A DNA stretch of 34,371 nucleotides from Neisseriaceae bacterium PsAf (GCA_017114885.1 WNLJ01000003.1:1-34371), one strand, 5' to 3'; counted from the first letter of the stretch, positions 1 through 9,538 are shown. Numbers and translations are program-made. Notes: generated from the sequence alone by a model not told the origin.

Positions 1-217
1 TGAGCAGTTGTTAGTAATTTACATTTAACCCTTTCCAGAGAGAAAACTTATAATTAGTCTTTATAATTAATATTTGGCTAGATAATCCTTGCTATGCAAT
101 AACTCATAAATCTTGTAGAATCAAACACAGAACAAATTGAATAGACTTCCTATACTCAAAATAAAGGATATCACTTCAAATTAAACAATAATATTAAATA
201 TTAAATAATAGACATTT
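1..217. other. Intergenic region upstream of ubiB
   Basis: AT-rich non-coding stretch with no convincing coding frame. It probably carries the ubiB promoter, but I cannot pick a clear -35/-10 pair. The last 40 bases are low-complexity runs of ATTAAA and AATAAT just before the start codon, with no Shine-Dalgarno match. Confidence 0.5.
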
Positions 218-1747
218 ATGAAAGTTTTCTTCCGTTTTTTCGATATTTTATCAGTAGTTAGACGTTATGCCTTATTAGACTTAATGGAATTAGTAGATAT
301 TCCTCAAGTAGTGCAATTACTCTTAAAAGCATATCCTCAATCGGATACTTATAGAGATTTACCTTTGCCACAAAGATTAAGAATGGCATTGGAGGAATTA
401 GGGCCAATATTTGTTAAATTTGGACAATTATTATCAACAAGACCTGATGTATTCCCTAGTGAATATATTGATGAATTATCGAAACTACAAGATAAGGTAC
501 CGCCTTTTGATAGTGAAATTGCCAGACAGCAGATAGAAAAAGACTTTAAACGTCCTATAGATGAGATTTATTATGAATTTGATATGCAACCTGTGGCAAG
601 TGCTTCTATCGCACAGGTTCACCAAGCGTATTTAAAAGACCAAAATGGAGAAAAAGGGCAAAAGGTCGCAGTTAAAGTGATTCGCCCTAATATAGATAAA
701 TTAATTCAAAAAGATGTTAATTTATTGTCCAAAGTGTGTGCTTTTCTTGAATTAATATCAGAAGATGCCAGACGTTTAAAATTGCAAGAAGTATTAAATG
801 AATTTAAAAAATATTTGCATGATGAAATTAATCTCTTAAATGAAGCCGCTAATGGAAGTTTATTGAGACGGCAATTTTTGAATAGTCATATGCTTATTAT
901 TCCTGAAATTTATTTTGAATATTGTACTCGTAATGTATTAACATTAGAGTGGATGGATGGGATTCCTGTTTCAGATATTGAAACACTAAAACAAAAAAAT
1001 ATTAATTTAAAACAATTATCTGAATTTGGAGTAGAGATATTTTTTACACAAGTATTTAAAAATGGATTGTTCCATGCAGATATGCATCCTGGTAATATTT
1101 TTGTAGCAGAAGATGGTCGTTATATTGCTTTGGATTTTGGCATTGTTGGTTCTTTGACAGAATATGATAAACGTTATTTAGCGATTAACTTCCTAGCCTT
1201 TTTTAATCGAGATTATTATCGAGTAGCAGAGGCTCATATTGAATCTGGATGGGCTCCTCCGGACACAAGAATTGATGAATTAGAAGCTGCAATTCGTTAT
1301 GTATGTGAACCAATATTCAATCAGCCCTTGGCTAAAATTTCTTTTGGTTTGGTCTTAATGCGTCTTTTTGAAGTTAGCCGTCGTTTTAATATTTCAGTAC
1401 AGCCACAGTTGGTTCTATTACAAAAAACTTTATTAAATGTAGAAGGTCTTGGTAGACAGTTAGATCCTGATTTGGATTTATGGAAAATAGGCAAACCTTT
1501 TTTTGTGAACTGGACAAAAGAACAATTCGGTGTTGATGCCTTATGGAATAATCTTAAAAAGGAATCTACCAATTGGTCACGAATGCTGCCTGAATTGCCT
1601 AGGAAATTTTATGAAACCTTAGATACTGTTTCTACCACATCCAAACAAGAACATACCGAATTGATCAAAGTTCAAAAAAGTATTCGCAACTGGTTAATTG
1701 TTTTAACCGGTGTTTTGACCATGATTTTACTATTTAGCTTATTTTAG
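218..1747 (+). CDS. ubiB: UbiB, ubiquinone biosynthesis atypical kinase/ATPase
   Basis: Member of the UbiB/ABC1/ADCK family, a membrane-associated atypical kinase-like ATPase needed for aerobic ubiquinone biosynthesis. The 509 residues are close to the family norm (about 500-550). The diagnostic KxGQ motif appears as FVKFGQ (residues 65-70), followed by VAVKVIRP (about 150) with the ATP-contacting lysine. The catalytic-loop signature HADMHPGNIF lies near residue 290 and LDFGIVG, the metal-binding DFG equivalent, about 15 residues later. A C-terminal hydrophobic segment (about 491-509) fits the usual membrane anchor. The ATG at 218 has no good ribosome binding site, but the N-terminus aligns with what I know of the family. 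The gene ends directly against the convergent sixA stop codon. Identification is firm; exact biochemical activity is family knowledge. Confidence 0.95.
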   Translation: MKVFFRFFDILSVVRRYALLDLMELVDIPQVVQLLLKAYPQSDTYRDLPLPQRLRMALEELGPIFVKFGQLLSTRPDVFPSEYIDELSKLQDKVPPFDSEIARQQIEKDFKRPIDEIYYEFDMQPVASASIAQVHQAYLKDQNGEKGQKVAVKVIRPNIDKLIQKDVNLLSKVCAFLELISEDARRLKLQEVLNEFKKYLHDEINLLNEAANGSLLRRQFLNSHMLIIPEIYFEYCTRNVLTLEWMDGIPVSDIETLKQKNINLKQLSEFGVEIFFTQVFKNGLFHADMHPGNIFVAEDGRYIALDFGIVGSLTEYDKRYLAINFLAFFNRDYYRVAEAHIESGWAPPDTRIDELEAAIRYVCEPIFNQPLAKISFGLVLMRLFEVSRRFNISVQPQLVLLQKTLLNVEGLGRQLDPDLDLWKIGKPFFVNWTKEQFGVDALWNNLKKESTNWSRMLPELPRKFYETLDTVSTTSKQEHTELIKVQKSIRNWLIVLTGVLTMILLFSLF

Positions 1748-2230
1748 TTAATCGAGTAAATCAGGTGATAGATTGGCTTTAACTTTTGTATAAAAAGCAT
1801 GTTCGTCATCTTGCTTAATTTCCAACCACCATATACTTGCTTTTTTAAAAGACCAGTAGAGAGGTCTGTTGGCGTAACTATTATAATGTGTATTGTAAAT
1901 AAGATGAGCGGTTAAGTCTCCTATCCATGGTTGATGGCCAACAATAATTAAATTTTCTGAAAAAATATTATTCAAAATATCATTTAAAATAATTGCGGCA
2001 GAAGATGAGGGGTTTAAATGTGGTTTGATAGCAGGCTTATGTTTTAAAAAGTTAGCAGTTTCTTGAGTACGAATCGCTTCAGATACCCATACAGTATGTT
2101 CATTTGGAAAATGTTTTGTAATCCATTTTACCATTTTTTCAGCTTGTTGAAGTCCTTTTTTAGTAAGATGACGTTTCATGTCATCGGGATTATCTTCTGC
2201 TTCAGCATGTCGCCATAGTAACAGTTCCAT
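1748..2230 (-). CDS. sixA: SixA-like histidine phosphatase
   Basis: Small branch-1 histidine phosphatase (160 residues; E. coli SixA has 161). The catalytic RHA motif is at residues 7-9 (LLWRHAEAED), the substrate-pocket arginine sits in SEAIRTQETA (near 53), and the second catalytic histidine is in VGHQPWIG (near 98). SixA removes phosphate from phosphohistidine proteins (NPr in the nitrogen PTS in E. coli); the substrate here is inferred. The start codon is preceded by GGGGA, a good ribosome binding site. Its stop abuts the ubiB stop with no gap and no terminator hairpin, so transcripts of the two genes probably overlap. A general phosphoglycerate-mutase-like phosphatase is the only alternative. 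Confidence 0.85.
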   Translation of the reverse strand: MELLLWRHAEAEDNPDDMKRHLTKKGLQQAEKMVKWITKHFPNEHTVWVSEAIRTQETANFLKHKPAIKPHLNPSSSAAIILNDILNNIFSENLIIVGHQPWIGDLTAHLIYNTHYNSYANRPLYWSFKKASIWWLEIKQDDEHAFYTKVKANLSPDLLD

Positions 2231-2320
2231 ATGAATTTCCCCTTTATCAATTATTTTACGGCTTCAATAGAATTATAGAATGAAAATTTATATTTAGTCA
2301 TTTAATATTAAAATAATCTG

Positions 2321-2329
2321 TGCTATTAT
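2321..2329 (+). promoter_or_regulatory. Extended -10 promoter of the zinc-uptake operon
   Basis: TGCTATTAT is an extended -10 element (TG, one base, TATTAT). A weak -35 lies within the perfect 12-bp palindrome TTTAATATTAAA at 2301-2312, 17 bp upstream. The palindrome could be an operator, but it does not resemble the Zur box consensus, so zinc regulation is not shown. Confidence 0.4.
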
Positions 2330-2363
2330 GAAAAACTTGTCTATTTTTATTTTTATAATAAAA

Positions 2364-2459
2364 ATGAAATCATTGCTTTTAGCCAGTATCACGAAGAAAT
2401 TAGTTCTTATTTTACCAGTGTTAATTTTTATATGGTTAAGCTTATATTTATGGGGATAA
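2364..2459 (+). CDS. 31-residue hydrophobic micro-ORF before znuC
   Basis: ATG at 2364 opens a 31-codon frame ending in TAA at 2457-2459, one base before the znuC ATG. The product starts MKSLLLASITKK and continues as a single hydrophobic segment ending in SLYLWG: a short basic N-terminus plus one membrane span. Its final codons (TGG GGA) provide the purine-rich GGGG that serves as the znuC ribosome binding site, so translation of the two is probably coupled. Its own ribosome binding site is weak. It could be a small membrane subunit of the zinc transporter, a leader peptide, or a chance frame. I recognise no family. Confidence 0.45.
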   Translation: MKSLLLASITKKLVLILPVLIFIWLSLYLWG

Positions 2460-2460
2460 T

Positions 2461-3138
2461 ATGGCTATTGTAGTTGATGATGTTACAGTCAAATATAAAA
2501 ATAAAATTAGTTTGGAGCATATTAATCTTGTATTTGAGCGTAATGAACAATGGGCAATCTATGGTCCCAATGGCGCAGGTAAAAGTACTCTATTAAAAAC
2601 CATAATAGGTCTTATCAAACCTGATGAAGGTCAAGTTATTTTATCGAATTTGAAACCATCTCAAGTCACTTATTTGAGCCAAAGTAGTGGTATTAATACA
2701 GCGCAGCCACTGAATGTGTTTGAACTAGTTGCCTTAGGTTTATGGTATGAAATTTCTTTTTATAAAGGGTTGAGTAAAGAACAAGAAAATAGAGTTTATA
2801 CAGCTTTAGAACAAGTTGGATTAATCGGTTTGGAGAAGAAACAGATTTCAGAATTATCCAGAGGTCAATTACAAAGAGCTCTTTTTGCAAGAATATTAGT
2901 ACAAAATGCAGATTATTTTTTATTAGATGAACCATTTAATGCGATGGATCACAATACCACTGTTCAACTATTAGATTTTTTATCCCAAGCGAAAGAAAAT
3001 CAAAAGACTGTTATTGCTGTTATACACGATCAAAAAATGATACAAGATTATTTCCCCAATACTGTTATCTTAGATGTTAATGTGAAATATCAAGGTCCGA
3101 TTAATTTGGTTGATTTTAAATTGCTGAATAAAGATTGA
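2461..3138 (+). CDS. znuC: ZnuC, zinc ABC transporter ATP-binding protein
   Basis: ATPase of the ZnuABC high-affinity zinc importer, 225 residues. Walker A is GPNGAGKST (35-43). The ABC signature reads ELSRGQ (about 130), an LSRGQ variant of LSGGQ. Walker B is FLLDEP (about 155) and the H-loop is VIHD. Its genomic partners, a ZnuB/MntB-type permease and a ZnuA-type binding protein, follow directly, which fixes the substrate class as zinc or manganese. Zinc is preferred from the resemblance of this gene set to Neisseria znuCBA and the H/H/H/D pattern in ZnuA. It follows the micro-ORF by one base and overlaps or abuts znuB. Confidence 0.9.
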   Translation: MAIVVDDVTVKYKNKISLEHINLVFERNEQWAIYGPNGAGKSTLLKTIIGLIKPDEGQVILSNLKPSQVTYLSQSSGINTAQPLNVFELVALGLWYEISFYKGLSKEQENRVYTALEQVGLIGLEKKQISELSRGQLQRALFARILVQNADYFLLDEPFNAMDHNTTVQLLDFLSQAKENQKTVIAVIHDQKMIQDYFPNTVILDVNVKYQGPINLVDFKLLNKD

Positions 3139-3143
3139 GAATT

Positions 3144-4001
3144 ATGTACGACTATCTAATTTCTCCTTTTGTAGAGTACGGTTTCATGCGAATGGCATTA
3201 TTAGCTGTTTTATACCAAAGTATTGGCGCGACACCAATTGGTGTCTTTCTAATTATGCGTCGCATGAGTTTGGTAGGTGATGCATTAAGCCACGCCATTT
3301 TACCAGGAGTAGCGATTGGGTTTTTAATTGCGGGATTAAATCCACTGGTCATGAGTTTAATGGGTTTATTAACGGGATTATTTATGATCTTAGGTTCTAC
3401 AATAGCAACTAAAAAAACAGGCTTAAAAGAAGATGCTAATTTCGCAGGATTTTATCTAACTTGTTTGGCGCTAGGGGTCATTTTAGTGAGCAAATATGGT
3501 ACGAGTACCGATCTTATGAGTTTTTTATTTGGTTCTTTGTTTCAAGTTAATCATGAAGGCTTGTTATGGATTGCAAGTATTACGACCATCACTTTGATTG
3601 TACTAGCGATAATATATAGGCCACTTTATGTTGAAAGCATTGAATCCATCTTTTTAAAAATAGTTAAAACAAAGAGTTCAATTTCCTTAATTTTATTCCA
3701 ATTTTTAATTGTGTTAAATCTAGTTGGTGGATTTCAAACTTTAGGAACATTACTGTCAGTGGGGTTAATGATGATTCCGTCTATCACTGCAAAACTTTGG
3801 TTTTCGAGAATGGAAAGCATATTAATTGGTGCATTCTGTTTTGCTTTTATCAATGGTACAATTGGACTGCTTTTATCTTTTTATTTTGATATAGCTTCTG
3901 GGGCCATGATTATATTATGTTGCGGTATTTTTTATATGCTTTCCCTTTTTATTGGACTTAATTCTGGAATATTTTTTCAACAACATCAAAAACGAGGGTG
4001 A
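3144..4001 (+). CDS. znuB: ZnuB, zinc ABC transporter permease
   Basis: Integral membrane permease of the ABC-3 family, 285 residues from the ATG at 3144, with about eight hydrophobic segments. The family signature MSLVGDALSHAILPG (residues about 40-55) is intact, as is the later GTLLSVGLMMIPS segment. A TTG at 3135 would add three residues and overlap the znuC stop. The ATG is preferred because MYDYLISPFVEYG matches the family's usual N-terminus and GAG sits 5 bp upstream. It lies 5 bp after znuC and 9 bp before znuA and forms the transmembrane channel of the importer. Confidence 0.9.
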   Translation: MYDYLISPFVEYGFMRMALLAVLYQSIGATPIGVFLIMRRMSLVGDALSHAILPGVAIGFLIAGLNPLVMSLMGLLTGLFMILGSTIATKKTGLKEDANFAGFYLTCLALGVILVSKYGTSTDLMSFLFGSLFQVNHEGLLWIASITTITLIVLAIIYRPLYVESIESIFLKIVKTKSSISLILFQFLIVLNLVGGFQTLGTLLSVGLMMIPSITAKLWFSRMESILIGAFCFAFINGTIGLLLSFYFDIASGAMIILCCGIFYMLSLFIGLNSGIFFQQHQKRG

Positions 4002-4010
4002 GAAATATAG

Positions 4011-4937
4011 ATGAAAAAAATTTTTGCTTTTTTATTACTATCATTTCTTTCTATTCACCTATCTTATGCTGATAAACTTAAGGTGATGGCAAGTTTTAGT
4101 ATTTTAGGAGATTGGTTACAAGAGATTGGTGGAAATCGCGTAGAAGTGACTAATTTAGTGCCTTTAAATCAAGAATCACATCACTATGAAACAACTGCTA
4201 AAGATCAGATTGCTTTAAAACAAGCAGATGTTATATTCATTCAGGGTTTACATTTTGAATCTAGAGATATTTTAAATGCTATTAAACCCTATCCTGATAA
4301 GACCGCTATTGCATCTAATGTATTTACTTCACAAGATTTAATTCCATTGATTCAATATAATTTTAGTGACCAAGATGTACAAAAAGTGAATGATAAAGAG
4401 GCCCAATTATTCGATCCACATACTTGGCATAGTTTTGAATTAACGAAAAAGAGTGTATTATCCATTCGAAATCAACTCATTGAAAAAAATCCTTCTAACT
4501 GGAAATATTATAATAGGCGCACTAAGGATTATCTAAAAAAATTGGATGAATTAGAGAAATGGTCTAATACAAAATTTAAAGAAATAGATGTTGATAATAA
4601 TATTTTAATTACTATTCATGCGGGCTTTAAATATCTGGCAGATTATTATCATTTGGATTATTTAAGTCTTGAATCAGAACATGAGCATGGTGAAATTTCA
4701 GCCAAACAAGTATCAAAAACAATCGATTCAATTAATAAAAAGAGTGTAGGTTATATTTTTGCTGAAAAAAATTCAGATTTAAGAATTGCGCAGTTAATAT
4801 CTAAAAGAACTGACACTGAGATAGTTGGAGATTTATATGCGGATTTTTTGAGTGATGAAAATGGAGAAGCACCTACTTATATAGAGTTGATGAAACACAA
4901 TATTAATAAAATTACCTTGTATTTACAAAGAAAGTAA
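4011..4937 (+). CDS. znuA: ZnuA, periplasmic zinc-binding protein
   Basis: Cluster A-I substrate-binding protein of the zinc importer, 308 residues. A typical signal peptide (MKKIFAFLL... ending LSYA, cleaved about residue 20) sends it to the periplasm. Candidate metal ligands are His57/His58 (SHHYE), His81 (LHFES), the histidine in TIHAGFKY (about 199) and the aspartate in YADFLSD (about 280). DPHTWHS is the conserved family motif near residue 137. The long His/Asp-rich loop of E. coli ZnuA is missing; only a short EHEHGE is present. Manganese binding is the alternative. It is third in the znu run, 8 bp before rdgC. Confidence 0.88.
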   Translation: MKKIFAFLLLSFLSIHLSYADKLKVMASFSILGDWLQEIGGNRVEVTNLVPLNQESHHYETTAKDQIALKQADVIFIQGLHFESRDILNAIKPYPDKTAIASNVFTSQDLIPLIQYNFSDQDVQKVNDKEAQLFDPHTWHSFELTKKSVLSIRNQLIEKNPSNWKYYNRRTKDYLKKLDELEKWSNTKFKEIDVDNNILITIHAGFKYLADYYHLDYLSLESEHEHGEISAKQVSKTIDSINKKSVGYIFAEKNSDLRIAQLISKRTDTEIVGDLYADFLSDENGEAPTYIELMKHNINKITLYLQRK

Positions 4938-4945
4938 TCTCATTT

Positions 4946-5860
4946 ATGAAGTGGTTTAAACAATTAAGTTTAGTGTTAATTAATCCTGAATCATGTCCCA
5001 GTATGAATGTGGTTGAAGAAAAATTAACGCAACATAGTATTCCCTTAATGATGGGGTTGTCAAAAGCGGTACAAGGTTTTGTCCCTGCTTATTCTTTTAT
5101 TGAAGAAATGATTTTCCCAGTAGATAGTAGCTGGAAGATGAGATTGAAAAAAGAAGAAAAATTATTACCCAGTTACATTATTAATGATGAATTAGCGACG
5201 AGAATAGAATCAATCGAAAAAACAGAATATAGAAAGGTATCTGGACGAGAAAAAAGGGAAATAAAACAGTCTGTTATTGATGAACTACTGCCTAAAGCAT
5301 TTATTAAACAATCTTTTATTGAAGCCCTTTATAATCGTAAAAATGGTTTCTTACTAATAGATCAAGCCAATGAAAATAAACGAGAACAATTTGTTTCTGA
5401 ATTAAGAGAGGCTTTAGGAGGATTAGAGGCGACGTTACCGAATACCAAAACATCAATCACTACATTAATGACAGAGTGGTTGATACAAGGATATGCAGAA
5501 GGTAGTTTTACATTGGATAATTTTTGTGAGTTAAAAAGTGTCTCAGATACGTCCAGTGTGATTAAATTTTACAAACATAATTTATTAGCCAATGAGATTC
5601 AAGATATCGTAAAAAATAATCGTTTTGTTAGTCAGTTAGCATTGGTATGGAATGATAAAATTCGTTTCGTACTTTGTCATGATTTTACTTTGAAAAATAT
5701 CCAATTTATTGATATGCAGGTTTCTGACGAACCTGATTATGAAAGTGACGATGAAAATGAAATGATGTTGGCCAGTGCAAATCAAATGCTTATGTCGAAT
5801 TATTTTTCTCAAATTTATGAAGAATTAATTGAACACACCGGTGGTTTACTTAAGGAATAA
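4946..5860 (+). CDS. rdgC: RdgC, recombination-associated DNA-binding protein
   Basis: RdgC binds double-stranded DNA as a ring-shaped dimer and modulates RecA; in Neisseria it affects pilin variation. The 304 residues match the family length. Recognisable blocks are [12 protein letters not shown] at the N-terminus, [16 protein letters not shown] (about 70), the [15 protein letters not shown] helix (about 92-106), [13 protein letters not shown], and [14 protein letters not shown] towards the C-terminus. It starts 8 bp after znuA and ends 5 bp before dcd, so it is probably co-transcribed with the zinc transporter, a pairing with no obvious functional logic. Confidence 0.9.
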   Translation: MKWFKQLSLVLINPESCPSMNVVEEKLTQHSIPLMMGLSKAVQGFVPAYSFIEEMIFPVDSSWKMRLKKEEKLLPSYIINDELATRIESIEKTEYRKVSGREKREIKQSVIDELLPKAFIKQSFIEALYNRKNGFLLIDQANENKREQFVSELREALGGLEATLPNTKTSITTLMTEWLIQGYAEGSFTLDNFCELKSVSDTSSVIKFYKHNLLANEIQDIVKNNRFVSQLALVWNDKIRFVLCHDFTLKNIQFIDMQVSDEPDYESDDENEMMLASANQMLMSNYFSQIYEELIEHTGGLLKE

Positions 5861-5865
5861 ATAAA

Positions 5866-6432
5866 ATGAGTATTAAATCAGATAAATGGATTAAAAGAAT
5901 GAGTGAAGAGCAAGGAATGATTGATCCATTTGAACCAAGACAAGTGAAAGAAGTGGATGGAAAAAAGGTCATTTCTTTTGGAACTTCGAGCTATGGTTAT
6001 GACATACGCTGTGCTCGAGAATTTAAAATATTTACTAATATTAATAATACAATGGTAGATCCCAAAAATTTTGATCCGTTGAATTTTGTTGAATTTGAAG
6101 GCGATCATTGTATTATTCCACCAAATTCTTTTGCACTAGCAAGGACTATCGAATATTTTAGAATACCACGAAATGTTTTAACCATATGTTTGGGTAAGTC
6201 CACCTATGCTCGTTGTGGAATTATTGTAAATGTTACACCATTTGAACCAGAATGGGAGGGACATGTTACTTTGGAGTTTTCTAATACAACGCCTTTACCA
6301 GCTAAAATATATGCAGGTGAAGGAGTGGCTCAAGTTTTATTTTTTGAAAGTGACGAGGATTGTGAATTTTCTTATAAAGATAGAAATGGTAAATACATGG
6401 GGCAAAAAGGAGTAACACTCCCGAAAGCGTAG
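5866..6432 (+). CDS. dcd: dCTP deaminase
   Basis: Deaminates dCTP to dUTP, the main route to dUMP and thymidylate in Gram-negative bacteria. The 188 residues are close to E. coli Dcd (193). Family motifs are [13 protein letters not shown] (about 41-53), [10 protein letters not shown] (about 111-120) and the catalytic-glutamate region [12 protein letters not shown] (about 128-139), then a C-terminal [14 protein letters not shown]. No dUTPase fusion is visible. It follows rdgC by 5 bp, and its stop overlaps a possible GTG start of the next gene. Confidence 0.93.
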   Translation: MSIKSDKWIKRMSEEQGMIDPFEPRQVKEVDGKKVISFGTSSYGYDIRCAREFKIFTNINNTMVDPKNFDPLNFVEFEGDHCIIPPNSFALARTIEYFRIPRNVLTICLGKSTYARCGIIVNVTPFEPEWEGHVTLEFSNTTPLPAKIYAGEGVAQVLFFESDEDCEFSYKDRNGKYMGQKGVTLPKA

Positions 6433-6440
6433 TGATTTGT

Positions 6441-7235
6441 ATGCATAATTTGAACATTATAACTTCTCGACAAAATCAGCATATTAAATATTTAATTAAT
6501 TTATTTCATTCAGGTGCTTTCAGAAAAAAACAAAGAGAATATGTCATTGAAGGAATTCACCTATTACAAAATGCACCTTTTGAAAAAATAAAAGCGGTAT
6601 TTATTACAGAATCGCGCATACAACATCCTGAAATAAAACCTATCTTGGCTGATATTCCGGCAGAAAAGGTTTTTTATATCAGCGATGAGTTAGCAAATAA
6701 GATTTCTGATTTAACTTCTTCCAAAGAAATAATCGCTATTGTTAATATGCCTACTCAACCAGAAGTGGCCACTATACAGGAAGATTGTATTTTATTGGAT
6801 AGGGTGCAAGATCCAGGTAATATAGGCACTATTATTCGTACTGCCGTGGCATGTTGTATTAAACATGTTTTATTAAGTAAAGGTTGTGCAGATGTTTATA
6901 TGCCAAAAGTGTTAAGAGCCACTATGGGCGCTCATTTTAAAGTTAATCTTTACCCTAATACTAATCTATTGAATTTTGTCAAAGAGTACCCACATAATGT
7001 ATTGGTGACCCAACTAAGTGATAGTGCGAAAAATTTATATACTTTAAATTTAACAGAAATAAATGCGTGGGTCTTTGGGAATGAAGGAGCTGGTATTATT
7101 GAAGACTTTAAATTGGTTAAAAATGCTAAAAAGCAAGAGGTTTATGTTCCAATGATAGGCGACATAGAATCTCTGAATGTTGCTATAGCAACCAGTGTTT
7201 GTATGTTTGAACAATTAAGACAAAGATTATACTGA
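6441..7235 (+). CDS. TrmH-family (SpoU) RNA 2'-O-methyltransferase
   Basis: SPOUT-class methyltransferase acting on rRNA or tRNA with S-adenosylmethionine. All three SpoU motifs are present: QDPGNIGTIIRTA, FGNEGAGI and VPMIGDIESLNVAIA near the C-terminus. The N-terminal part (TSRQNQHIKYL..., VIEGIHLLQNA) is the usual RNA-binding substrate domain, as in RlmB or TsnR. The ATG at 6441 (264 residues) is preferred; a GTG at 6432 overlapping the dcd stop would give 267. Its stop TGA overlaps the ATG of the DUF2062 gene. The exact target nucleotide cannot be read from sequence. Confidence 0.87.
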   Translation: MHNLNIITSRQNQHIKYLINLFHSGAFRKKQREYVIEGIHLLQNAPFEKIKAVFITESRIQHPEIKPILADIPAEKVFYISDELANKISDLTSSKEIIAIVNMPTQPEVATIQEDCILLDRVQDPGNIGTIIRTAVACCIKHVLLSKGCADVYMPKVLRATMGAHFKVNLYPNTNLLNFVKEYPHNVLVTQLSDSAKNLYTLNLTEINAWVFGNEGAGIIEDFKLVKNAKKQEVYVPMIGDIESLNVAIATSVCMFEQLRQRLY

Positions 7236-7909
7236 TGATAAAATCATTGCACTATTATACGAGTAAATTAAAAGATAAGATTCCAAGTCAGGATGATCTT
7301 TTTAAGTCTAAATGGTTAAAACCAGTGGAGCCTTACTTTAATAAATCTTATTATTGGAATTTTAATCGTAAAAATGTGGCTATGGCAGTTGCAGTAGGCA
7401 TGTTCTGTGGACTGATGCCAGGTCCTACGAAGATGATATCGGCTTTTTTTCTGGCTTATTTGTTGCGTACCAATATTTCCGTTGCTGTTTTTACTACCTT
7501 GTATAGTAATCCATTAACCTATGTACCTTTGTATTATATTGCTTACAAAATAGGTGTCTGGGTAATAGATGGGGGTAACTCAATTAATCATCTTTTATCT
7601 TTGCAAGTCATCTCTAGTTGGAGTTTTGATGAACTAATGGCTTGGTTTTCTAGTAATCTAACTTATTTAGCAGTAGGTGTGCCTATTTTAGGCATTACCT
7701 TAGCTTTAATGAGTTATTATGCTATTTTATATTTATGGAAGTTACATATCGTGTCCAAACGCAAGATGAGTTTGGAACAACGACAAAAACGAGATACCAA
7801 ACTAGAAAAATATCAAATAAAAATTGAATGTTCTCTGGTTTCATGGAAATTGATGGCAGGCCATCTTTCTTCTGTTAGTTGTAGGTTAACTCTATTAGGG
7901 GCTAGATAA
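7235..7909 (+). CDS. DUF2062 membrane protein with 3' extension into prfC
   Basis: Inner-membrane protein of the DUF2062 family, unknown function, 224 residues. The family core is visible as [22 protein letters not shown] (shown in parts: GLMPGPTKM, about 60) and [12 protein letters not shown] (about 92), with several hydrophobic segments up to about 175. The final 32 residues are encoded antisense to the prfC 3' end and contain Cys, Ser, Arg and Leu unlike the lysine-rich tail before them. The gene has probably lost its original stop near 7812 and now reads through. Its ATG overlaps the upstream stop (TGATG), implying translational coupling. Confidence 0.75.
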   Translation: MIKSLHYYTSKLKDKIPSQDDLFKSKWLKPVEPYFNKSYYWNFNRKNVAMAVAVGMFCGLMPGPTKMISAFFLAYLLRTNISVAVFTTLYSNPLTYVPLYYIAYKIGVWVIDGGNSINHLLSLQVISSWSFDELMAWFSSNLTYLAVGVPILGITLALMSYYAILYLWKLHIVSKRKMSLEQRQKRDTKLEKYQIKIECSLVSWKLMAGHLSSVSCRLTLLGAR

Positions 7910-9408
7910 GCTAAATTATCGCCTGCATCAATACTAAGATTAGCACTTACACTTTTTTCAAATTCTTCTAATTGTTTTTTATCTTCGGAACTTACCCATC
8001 TAGCGGACCAGATACTAACATTTTCAAACATTGCATCTACTCCATATTCTTCTTTGAGTCGAGATTCAACCACCTCAAACTGAAGCACACCCACAGCACC
8101 AAGTATAATATCTCCCCCGTCTAATGGTTTAAATACTTGCACAGCACCTTCTTCTCCTAACTGCTGTAACCCTTTATAGAGTTGTTTGGTTTTTAGTGGG
8201 TTTTTAATTCTTACTTTTCTAAAAATTTCTGGAGCAAAATAGGGGATACCTGTAAAAGTTAATTTTTCACCTTCACTAAAACTATCACCAATTTGGATAT
8301 TACCATGATTGGGTAAACCAACAATATCACCTGCATAAGCTTCTTCAATTAGTTCTCTATCATCAGACATAAAAGAAACCACAGCAGATGCAGAGATTTC
8401 TTTATTAATACGGATATGTTTAATTTTCATGCCACGAGATAATTTTCCAGAACAAATTTTTAAAAAAGCAATTCTATCTCGATGTCGAGGGTCCATATTG
8501 GCTTGAATTTTAAAGACAAATCCTGAAAATGAATTTTCTGTTGGTTCTACTATTCGCTCTAAAGCTTTTTCTGGTTGTGGACATGGAGCCCATTTAACCA
8601 ATGAATCTAAGATTTCTCTAACACCAAAATTATTAATAGCTGAACCAAAGAATACAGGAGTAAGAGAGCCTTCCAAGAACTCTTCTAATGAGAAAGGATT
8701 AGAGGCGGCCTGAACTAATTCTATTTCTGAACGTAAATTTTTGATTTCTAAAGGAAATAATTCATCTAATTTAAGATTATTAATTCCTTGAATAATTTCA
8801 AAATTTAAAGTAATTTTATTGTGTCCTGCCTCAAATAAATATATTTCATTATTTAATAAATGATAAACTCCTTTAAAGTTTTTTCCAGCTCCAATCGGCC
8901 AAGTGATAGGTGCACAACGAATTTTCAATATATCTTCAACTTCATCTAAGAGTTCTAGTGAATCTCTTACTTCTCTATCGTATTTATTCATAAAGGTAAT
9001 AATAGGGGTATCTCTTAGACGGCAAACATTAAGTAATTTAATTGTTTGTTCTTCTACCCCTTTGGCTGCATCTATTACCATCAAAGCGCTGTCTACAGCG
9101 GTTAATACCCGATAAGTATCTTCTGAAAAGTCCTGGTGTCCTGGTGTATCCAACAGATTAATAATGTGTTCATCGTAGTCAAATTGCATAACACTAGAGG
9201 CAACTGAGATACCTCTTTGTTTTTCAATATCCATCCAATCAGAAGTAGCAAATTTTCCTGATTTTTTTCCTTTGACAGTACCTGCAGTTTGTATGGCTCC
9301 TGAAAATAAAAGTAACTTTTCAGTCAAAGTTGTTTTTCCAGCGTCGGGGTGGGAAATAATAGCAAAAGTTCTTCTGCATTTAACAGCATCTTGAATGGAT
9401 TGACTCAT
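7813..9408 (-). CDS. prfC: Peptide chain release factor 3
   Basis: RF3 is a translational GTPase that recycles RF1/RF2 from the ribosome after termination. The 531 residues match E. coli RF3 (529). G1 is [12 protein letters not shown] (20-31), the G3 motif is [14 protein letters not shown] (about 87-100), and G4 is MNKYDRE (about 140). Domain II and the RF3 C-terminal domain follow, including [18 protein letters not shown] and a final ETREHSIFI. The gene is convergent with the DUF2062 gene and overlaps it by 97 bp; no terminator hairpin separates them. On the 5' side it is divergent from thiL. Confidence 0.95.
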   Translation of the reverse strand: MSQSIQDAVKCRRTFAIISHPDAGKTTLTEKLLLFSGAIQTAGTVKGKKSGKFATSDWMDIEKQRGISVASSVMQFDYDEHIINLLDTPGHQDFSEDTYRVLTAVDSALMVIDAAKGVEEQTIKLLNVCRLRDTPIITFMNKYDREVRDSLELLDEVEDILKIRCAPITWPIGAGKNFKGVYHLLNNEIYLFEAGHNKITLNFEIIQGINNLKLDELFPLEIKNLRSEIELVQAASNPFSLEEFLEGSLTPVFFGSAINNFGVREILDSLVKWAPCPQPEKALERIVEPTENSFSGFVFKIQANMDPRHRDRIAFLKICSGKLSRGMKIKHIRINKEISASAVVSFMSDDRELIEEAYAGDIVGLPNHGNIQIGDSFSEGEKLTFTGIPYFAPEIFRKVRIKNPLKTKQLYKGLQQLGEEGAVQVFKPLDGGDIILGAVGVLQFEVVESRLKEEYGVDAMFENVSIWSARWVSSEDKKQLEEFEKSVSANLSIDAGDNLAYLAPNRVNLQLTEERWPAINFHETREHSIFI

Positions 9409-9505
9409 AATAACAACGGTGTGAATGAATTAAATAGACGACGATTATATAAATAATTGTCACAAATGTCATCTGTATTAATTGTTGCGAGTGCTAATTT
9501 AAGCA

Positions 9506-9528
9506 ATTCATTTTTGAATCGTATATAA
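9506..9528 (+). promoter_or_regulatory. Promoter of thiL with inverted repeat in the spacer
   Basis: TATAAT at 9523-9528 is a perfect -10 box, but no good -35 is present. An inverted repeat ATTCA-TTTT-TGAAT (9506-9519) lies just upstream, where an activator or repressor could bind. Transcription from this box would start near 9535, giving thiL an extremely short leader. Confidence 0.4.
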
Positions 9529-9538
9529 TGGAAGTATC

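Noticed and set aside
2301-2312. TTTAATATTAAA as a Zur box
   Set aside because: A perfect palindrome, but it does not match the Zur consensus and such AT palindromes are expected by chance in this composition.
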